Part shown: positions 3,468 to 8,025 of the stretch, piece by piece | Layout: every line of letters begins with the position of its first letter | How positions within the stretch are numbered: position 1 is the first letter of the stretch | From: an uncultured Collinsella sp. | Lineage (GTDB): Bacteria > Actinomycetota > Coriobacteriia > Coriobacteriales > Coriobacteriaceae | Direction of reading: 5' to 3' | DNA: 8,025 bases | Assembly (NCBI GenBank): GCA_900540095.1 | Contig: UQEO01000090.1 | Location: 1-8,025 of the forward strand | The notes under the pieces: model-generated | Told to the model about the DNA's origin: nothing | What the model saw: the letters and a program-made list of their open reading frames with translations, nothing else | Databases searched by the model: none | Translations under genes and position numbers: made by a program

Positions 3468-6467
3468 ATGGTAAACGATTTGAGCGGTATAGACGACCTC
3501 GAGCTGATGCCGCTGGGCGGAGGCTATATGGTGCGACGCGAACGCTTGATGAATGAGCTTATCGCCAAGGGCCGAAAGGCCTGCATCGTGGTTCTTTATG
3601 CGCCCGACGGGTTTGGGAAGACCTCGGTGCTGCTGCAGTACACCCATGAGGTTAAATGCGACCCGACGCGAGGCCCCGTGCGGATTATCGAGGCCGATCG
3701 CGCCATTGGGCGCGAGGTGTTTATGCAGCTCGAGGTGGTTACCGAAGAACTCAAAGACAAACCGCACTCCCTTATCGCGATTGATAATGTGCCAAACCTC
3801 GATCAGCACGATACCGAAGACCTCATCGACAGGATTCGCGGCCTGCGCGCTATGGGGGTTGGGGTCTTTATCTCCTGCCGTCCTTCAAATCGTCAGCTGA
3901 TTCATGGGCTGGGCGATTCGGTTAAGATCAATGCGCAGATGCTCAAGGTGCATGCCTATGAGTATTCGGCGTGGGCATCGGCGTTTTCGATCAGCACATC
4001 GCTCGACTTCTATCAGCTCACGCAGGGCGTGCCCGAGCTCGTTTCGGCATTGCAGACGGGTCTGTATGGCCAAGGCGACGTAGCCGGCCTGCTCGAAAAC
4101 GAGATTGTCAACGTATATGGCGCGGCACTTGCCGATCTGGCTTCGCTCGACAATAATGCGCTGTTTTGCGTGGCATGTCTCATGGTTTTGATGGGCGAGG
4201 GCAATATCGCAGAACTCGAGGCTTGCGGGATGAGGCTGTCGATGGTCGACCAGTCCTATTTTGTACGCGACTACCCGATCTTTGGCTTGGATCCCGCCGA
4301 GCGGAGTTTTACGTGTCTGGGCACGGAGGATAACGGACGCTTGCGCTTGCGTAAGTTGGTGGCCGAGGTTCGCCCCGAACTTGTTCCGAGGGCGGCCCGG
4401 ATTTTGCTTAAGGCGGGCCGATGCGATGCGGCGATGGGCCTGGCGGACGCCTTTTTGGACCGTGAAGCGGTCCTTGAACTTGCTGGGCAGTATGGGGTCG
4501 ATCTGGCTCTGACGGGGCACGGGGCCGATATCTGCCGAGCGGCGCTGGGCACGATCGATGCCGACGATCCGGCTCCAGAGCCAACGCCTGCCGAAGCGCT
4601 TGGCGTATATCTGGCAGCGGTCAGCGTGTCCAATACAAAGCTCGCTCGCTATATGGCATCGGTCATCGAGCGCGGGGGCGAACGGCCGGCCTGCGACATA
4701 GACCCTGTTTCATGGAGGGTGGCCCAGACGCTGACGGCTGTTTGCTATGGGGACAACGGGCTTGGGCTTCCTACGAACCTGGCCGTGCCAGAAATCGAGA
4801 CATCCCATACCGCACTCGATATGTTGTCTGCGCATATCGAGGTCAAGCGGTGCCTGACCGAGCGGGGAGATGACGGCGGCGTTCTACAGCAGCTCAAAAC
4901 GAGCAAGGCCTACGACTGCGAGCTCGACATCGCGGGGATTGTTATACGGGCCGATAGCATGCTGGTGGAGCTCTTTGACGGGTCGTTTGCGGGAACCGAC
5001 GAGCGCGATGACGAGATGACGGTGGTGCGGGAGGCGCTCGACGTACGTGGGCTTAAGGCGATGGCTATCTGGGTGCGCATGGTGTTGGCGGCACGGCGGC
5101 TCCTTTCCGGCTTGCCGGTAACCGACGACGCGGCGTTCAACGAGCTCGATCGTTTTGCCGTGCGCATGCGCGACAACCAGATTCAGCTGTTTGGCCTGTT
5201 GCTAGAAGGCTGGCAGTCGCTGGCAGAGGGACGGCCGGTTAATGCAAAGTTCCGTGCGGTCCAAGTGCTTAAACTTGCCGAGGAGTCGATTGCGTACATG
5301 CGCGATAACGCATTGCTGCTGGAGCGCGCGGCGTATCTGCGAAATACATCGATGGTTTCGGTGCGCGAGGAAGCGGAGCTACTCGATATAAGCCAGACGC
5401 AGGTTGGTGGCGCAGAAGCCTGGATGGTGGCGCTGCATTTGGCCTGTGCGGGCCGAGACAGCGATCTTGCGGCCTGGATGTCCATGAATCGTGCGGGGAT
5501 TCTAGAGCCATCGTATCGGCTCTTTGCGTGCCTTGCCATGCATTGTCTGGGCGAGCCGGCGGCCAGGATACGCAAGAAGCTTCCCGTGCGCGAGCTGTCG
5601 CGGTACTCGCTGCGCGACGATTTGGAAGGGGAGGGCGAGCGCCTGTTCCAGGCCGGCGAGGTTAAAGCCGTTGATACCATCGACCATATCGAGATTCGCA
5701 TGTTTGGTGCGTTTCGCGCCGAGCGCGACGGGTTTCCCATCACGGACAAAATGTGGCGCCGCAAGAAGGCGGCGACGCTTGCCGAGCGGCTTGCGCTGGG
5801 CATGGATGCGCTCGTCGATCGTGAGACGCTGGCCATGGAGCTGTGGCCCCATGCCGAGTTCAATAGCGCCCGCAACAACCTGTACTCGACGATATCGCGC
5901 TTGCGGTCGGCTTTGGGGCCGACGCCGGATGGCAAGTCATGCGTGCTCATCCAAAATGAATGCATTGGGCTCAACGGCGACTACGTCAAGACCGATGTAC
6001 GGCTGTTTGACCAGATAAGCCGCGAGGTTTTGGGAAATCGCACGGGTGCGCGCGGGCCCCATCTGGTCGAGTTGTGCCTTAAGATTGAGCAGCTTTATGC
6101 CGGACCGTTGTATGTTCCCAATGGCTGTAATCCCACCTACTTTTTGCGCATGCGGCGCATTATGCAGTCAAAGTACATCGATTGCATGATTAAGGGAGCA
6201 AATGCCGCTCTAGAAGAAAACGATCTGCAGTCGGCGATTTGGCTGGCGGAGTCGGGGCTTCGGCAGGAAACGGCGCGTGAGGATATGGTGCGCTGCGCCA
6301 TGCGCGTCTACAGTGCGGCGGGGCGACGGCGCGATATCGTCGAGCTGTACAGCGGGCATATGCACCATCTGAGGGAGCAGGTCAATGGCGTGCCCGAGCC
6401 CGAGACGCGGCACCTATACGAGCGCTTGGTGGAGGGGCGGCTCAATCGCGTGCTGGTCGAGCGATAA
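3468..6467 (+). CDS. Large STAND-type NTPase / SARP-like (BTAD) transcriptional regulator
   Basis: A 999-residue cytoplasmic protein built like a signal-responsive transcription factor. The N-terminus holds a P-loop NTPase: Walker A YAPDGFGKTS (44-53, Lys51 and Thr52) and a Walker B strand SLIAIDN (101-107, Asp106), followed by a strand ending in SCRPS (136-140). Residues about 165-735 look helical and may be a sensor or repeat region, but I cannot assign a domain. The C-terminus starts with an OmpR-type winged helix (about 741-838). It includes WRRKKAATL (763-771), the ETLAMELWP helix, and the likely recognition helix ARNNLYSTISRLRSALG (801-817). A bacterial transcriptional activation domain (BTAD, about 842-985) follows. 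The ATG at 3468 has a Shine-Dalgarno TGAGGAG (3456-3462) at 5-nt spacing. The target genes and the signal are unknown. The preceding repeats suggest autoregulation. The order NTPase-sensor-DNA-binding resembles MalT/LuxR-type STAND proteins and is the reverse of AfsR. Confidence 0.85.
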   Translation: MVNDLSGIDDLELMPLGGGYMVRRERLMNELIAKGRKACIVVLYAPDGFGKTSVLLQYTHEVKCDPTRGPVRIIEADRAIGREVFMQLEVVTEELKDKPHSLIAIDNVPNLDQHDTEDLIDRIRGLRAMGVGVFISCRPSNRQLIHGLGDSVKINAQMLKVHAYEYSAWASAFSISTSLDFYQLTQGVPELVSALQTGLYGQGDVAGLLENEIVNVYGAALADLASLDNNALFCVACLMVLMGEGNIAELEACGMRLSMVDQSYFVRDYPIFGLDPAERSFTCLGTEDNGRLRLRKLVAEVRPELVPRAARILLKAGRCDAAMGLADAFLDREAVLELAGQYGVDLALTGHGADICRAALGTIDADDPAPEPTPAEALGVYLAAVSVSNTKLARYMASVIERGGERPACDIDPVSWRVAQTLTAVCYGDNGLGLPTNLAVPEIETSHTALDMLSAHIEVKRCLTERGDDGGVLQQLKTSKAYDCELDIAGIVIRADSMLVELFDGSFAGTDERDDEMTVVREALDVRGLKAMAIWVRMVLAARRLLSGLPVTDDAAFNELDRFAVRMRDNQIQLFGLLLEGWQSLAEGRPVNAKFRAVQVLKLAEESIAYMRDNALLLERAAYLRNTSMVSVREEAELLDISQTQVGGAEAWMVALHLACAGRDSDLAAWMSMNRAGILEPSYRLFACLAMHCLGEPAARIRKKLPVRELSRYSLRDDLEGEGERLFQAGEVKAVDTIDHIEIRMFGAFRAERDGFPITDKMWRRKKAATLAERLALGMDALVDRETLAMELWPHAEFNSARNNLYSTISRLRSALGPTPDGKSCVLIQNECIGLNGDYVKTDVRLFDQISREVLGNRTGARGPHLVELCLKIEQLYAGPLYVPNGCNPTYFLRMRRIMQSKYIDCMIKGANAALEENDLQSAIWLAESGLRQETAREDMVRCAMRVYSAAGRRRDIVELYSGHMHHLREQVNGVPEPETRHLYERLVEGRLNRVLVER

Positions 6468-6499
6468 AAAACGGGCGCCCGAAGTACTTGGGCACCCGT
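6466..6499 (-). terminator. Rho-independent terminator of the yhbY gene, overlapping the regulator's stop codon
   Basis: The stem 6471-6480/6490-6499 (10 positions, one C-A mismatch) with a 9-nt loop is followed on the minus strand by a T6 run (complement of 6466-6471). The T run overlaps the TAA of the convergent regulator (6465-6467). On the + strand no T tract follows, so the hairpin would be a weaker stop for the regulator mRNA. Confidence 0.88.
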
Positions 6500-6536
6500 A
6501 AGCTTGCTATATGTTGGCTCGCCGGATCATTGGCTC

Positions 6537-6836
6537 TTAGACGAGCTTGATCTTCTCGATGTCCTTGCGCGAGGACTCGCGATACAGCGAGAACTTGCGG
6601 CCGATAACCTGGACGACATCGGCGTGGCAACGCTCGGCGAGCTCCTCGGCGGCCTCGCGGGCGGAAAGGCTGGAGCCATCGAGCACGGAGCACTTAACGA
6701 GCTCGTGCTTCTCCAGGTAGGCGACCGTCTGCTCGACGGTGCCCTCGTTGACATCGGACTTGCCGATGATGATAGCGGGGTTGAGGTGATGGGCCATGCT
6801 GCGAAGCTGCTTGACCTGGGCTCCTGTCAGTGCCAT
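6537..6836 (-). CDS. yhbY: YhbY-family CRM-domain RNA-binding protein
   Basis: A 99-residue single CRM (YhbY) domain protein. Family members bind pre-ribosomal RNA and associate with precursor 50S particles. Recognisable parts are LRSMAHHLNPAIIIGK (11-26), the helical ELVKCSVL region (45-52), a central helix about 58-70, and the C-terminal strand VVQVIGRKFSLYR (74-86). The conserved GKxG-type loop reads GKSD here (25-28), so the second glycine is replaced by Asp; this could weaken RNA contact or be a lineage variant. The start MALTGAQ fits the family, although the ribosome binding site upstream (GAAAGCGAG) is poor. It reads toward the large regulator and ends in its own terminator. A GC-rich hairpin lies in its upstream region. 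Confidence 0.93.
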   Translation of the reverse strand: MALTGAQVKQLRSMAHHLNPAIIIGKSDVNEGTVEQTVAYLEKHELVKCSVLDGSSLSAREAAEELAERCHADVVQVIGRKFSLYRESSRKDIEKIKLV

Positions 6837-6994
6837 GGGTTCTCGCTTTCTATGTATGGGGCGCCCCGCGACGGGGCCTTAATCTACGTGAGCTGTCCCA
6901 CGATAGCGCAGGAACGGCGCGGTGTGGAGCGCGTTTGCCCAGTTCAAAAAGAATGCGGATGCCGAGTGAGTGGGCGGCGCGGGCTGCGAACGGG
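6837..6994 (-). other. 158-base gap between the methyltransferase and yhbY
   Basis: On the minus strand it contains a 6-bp GC hairpin (GCCCCG/CGGGGC, 6863-6868/6872-6877) that would sit in the yhbY leader. It also has a possible -10 TAGATT (6886-6881) without a matching -35, and a TTCTTTTTG stretch near 6945-6953 not preceded by a strong stem. The hairpin has no T tail in either direction, so it is not an obvious terminator. No small gene is apparent. Confidence 0.4.
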
Positions 6995-7882
6995 CTATGA
7001 GCTGAGCGCAGAGACCGGATCCCATGCAATAAACGCCCAACGAACCTTGCGGACATGATCGAGCATATAGCGCCCCTGCGGCACGCCCTTGGAGCCCGGC
7101 TCACCGGCATGGGGGTTCTCGATCATGTGCTGGGCGATGTAATCGCGCAGACGGTCGACCTTATCCTCGTTGCCATGCTCAAGCATGCGGGAGAAGTCTG
7201 CCACACCTGCCTCAAGGCTATCGAAGGTATCGCGACGAGGCGATTCAAAGTACGTAACCTGCGGCAACGCACCCATCTGAATGAGGATGTTGAAGGCGTA
7301 CACAAAGCCATTACTGCAGGTAACCGAGGCGCCGATGGCGTTCATCACGTGCAGGTCGTAGCGCGGGCTGGAGTTGGCGACCATCGTGACAGCACAACGC
7401 CGGCGAGCCGTGCGGTCGAGCTTGGCAAGCGCGCCTTTTAGGTTGGTCGTGGTGACAGAGCGACTGGCAAAGGCAACATCCACCGCTTTCGCGACCGGTC
7501 CAACCAAATCCCAATCATCATCCCAAGCAAGCTCAAGCGGCGTAATAAGATCTTCGAGCCCGTAATACTCAATGCCGGCATCAAGCGTGCCCAACATGGC
7601 AGGAGAGAAGTCGGCAGCAATCACAGGATGTCCAGCCTGAGCAAGCGGAATAGCAATCGACCCAGCCCCGCACCCCATATCGAGCACCGACTCGCCGGGC
7701 TCAAGCGCTAGCAGTTTTATAAAATCCCGAGCATAAGGGGCAGTTTCCAACGGCCGAAAATGCCGAGCCCGCTTATCCCATTCAAAAGAATCATCAGCCC
7801 GATGCCGAGCGGCCTGCAGACGCATCCATTCGCCATTCCAATCCGCAGAAAGCAGCTCAGATTGAATTCTTCTATCAGCCAC
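6995..7882 (-). CDS. Class I SAM-dependent methyltransferase, substrate unknown
   Basis: A 295-residue protein with a Rossmann-type methyltransferase core. Motif I VLDMGCGAGSIAIPLA (66-81) binds S-adenosylmethionine, and the acidic end of beta-2 is in VIAADFSP (87-94, Asp91). The N-terminal helix with WNGEWMRLQAARHRADDSFEWDKRA (15-39) is typical of a subgroup of uncharacterised methyltransferases, in which a Trp-Asp-Lys-Arg-Ala segment precedes the SAM fold. The C-terminal 120 residues probably form the substrate cap. The start is taken as GTG at 7882, because GAGGGGG (7896-7890) lies 7 nt upstream; a nearer ATG at 7889 is in another frame and stops after four codons. The in-frame TGA at 7897-7895 excludes a longer N-terminus. 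The Shine-Dalgarno overlaps that TGA, suggesting coupling to an upstream gene. Small molecule, RNA or protein targets are all possible. Confidence 0.88.
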   Translation of the reverse strand: MADRRIQSELLSADWNGEWMRLQAARHRADDSFEWDKRARHFRPLETAPYARDFIKLLALEPGESVLDMGCGAGSIAIPLAQAGHPVIAADFSPAMLGTLDAGIEYYGLEDLITPLELAWDDDWDLVGPVAKAVDVAFASRSVTTTNLKGALAKLDRTARRRCAVTMVANSSPRYDLHVMNAIGASVTCSNGFVYAFNILIQMGALPQVTYFESPRRDTFDSLEAGVADFSRMLEHGNEDKVDRLRDYIAQHMIENPHAGEPGSKGVPQGRYMLDHVRKVRWAFIAWDPVSALSS

Positions 7883-7889
7883 GGGCCAT

Positions 7890-7896
7890 CCCCCTC
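7890..7896 (-). promoter_or_regulatory. Ribosome binding site that sets the GTG start
   Basis: GAGGGGG on the minus strand, 7 nt before GTG 7882. Its first two bases are the last two of the TGA at 7897-7895, which would end an upstream frame. This stop/SD overlap is typical of translationally coupled operon genes. Confidence 0.65.
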
Positions 7897-7945
7897 ACAA
7901 CAAAAAAGCGACCCCTCCCAAAAGAAGAGCCGCAACCAGCATATA

Positions 7946-8025
7946 TCAGAAAGAACCGATCCAACGCCAAACCGCCGTATCGACCATGCGGTGCAGGAGC
8001 GAAGCGACTGCAACCGGGATAGAAC
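7946..8025 (-). CDS. Possible 3' end of an upstream membrane-protein gene, cut by the window edge
   Basis: On the minus strand, the frame that runs into the methyltransferase GTG reads 25 residues ending in DTAVWRWIGSF before TGA (7948-7946). After that TGA the same frame continues as a strongly hydrophobic stretch YMLVAALLLGGVAFLL and ends at TGA 7897-7895, right on the methyltransferase ribosome binding site. The residues are protein-like, but only 25 codons are visible, so the product cannot be named. Either the gene truly ends at 7946, or it was meant to end at 7895 and has been truncated by one nonsense change. Confidence 0.35.
   Translation of the reverse strand, partial: SIPVAVASLLHRMVDTAVWRWIGSF

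Noticed and set aside
3226..3474. 82-residue frame in the intergenic region before the regulator
   Set aside because: It overlaps the regulator start and lacks a ribosome binding site. Its composition is not protein-like, and the region is rich in repeats instead.
5183..5974. 263-residue antisense frame within the large regulator
   Set aside because: A Ser/Arg-rich shadow caused by the high GC at third codon positions of the + strand gene. The + strand frame has clear winged-helix and BTAD motifs.
6504..7058. 184-residue + strand frame over yhbY
   Set aside because: A shadow of the minus-strand yhbY, which is clearly a CRM-domain protein with its own terminator.
7946..7948. UGA recoded as an amino acid (selenocysteine or Trp)
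   Set aside because: No SECIS-like hairpin was sought or seen downstream, and code change is not expected in this lineage. The simpler readings are a true stop or a nonsense mutation.

Overview
The window looks like chromosomal DNA from a GC-rich Gram-positive bacterium, most likely a member of the Coriobacteriia close to Collinsella. This is inferred from codon use, the short Gram-positive type of NagB and a very large STAND/SARP-type regulator; no 16S or other decisive marker is present.

Left part (1-3079, + strand): an intrinsic terminator of an unseen upstream gene is followed by glmM (phosphoglucosamine mutase), a free-standing glucose-family PTS EIIA, and nagB (glucosamine-6-phosphate deaminase), closed by a strong terminator. 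The three genes sit around one metabolic node. The PTS brings in and phosphorylates (amino)sugars, NagB sends GlcN-6-P to glycolysis, and GlmM sends it to UDP-GlcNAc and the cell wall. No terminator is visible between them, so partial co-transcription is possible, although internal promoter-like sequences exist.

Between the EIIA gene and nagB lies a 271-base gap without a convincing gene. It is densely structured at the RNA level. It has a 9-bp hairpin with a GNRA cap, an 8-bp hairpin, two GC-rich hairpins, competing pairings, and a 9-nt segment (2181-2189) that is the exact reverse complement of the nagB start-codon region (2285-2293). I read this as a candidate cis-regulatory leader RNA acting on nagB translation. 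I could not match it to a known riboswitch class, and it is the most interesting element in the window.

Middle part (3080-6467, + strand): a 388-base, AT-richer intergenic region with several small repeats precedes a 999-residue regulator. That protein has an N-terminal P-loop NTPase, a long helical middle, and a C-terminal OmpR-type winged helix plus BTAD domain. This is the reverse of the AfsR order, in which the SARP part is N-terminal.

Right part (6466-8025, - strand): a YhbY/CRM-domain ribosome-assembly protein converges on the regulator and shares its 3' end with a terminator. Further right are a SAM-dependent methyltransferase starting at GTG and, at the window edge, what looks like the 3' end of a membrane-protein gene that may carry an in-frame TGA shortly before its natural end.
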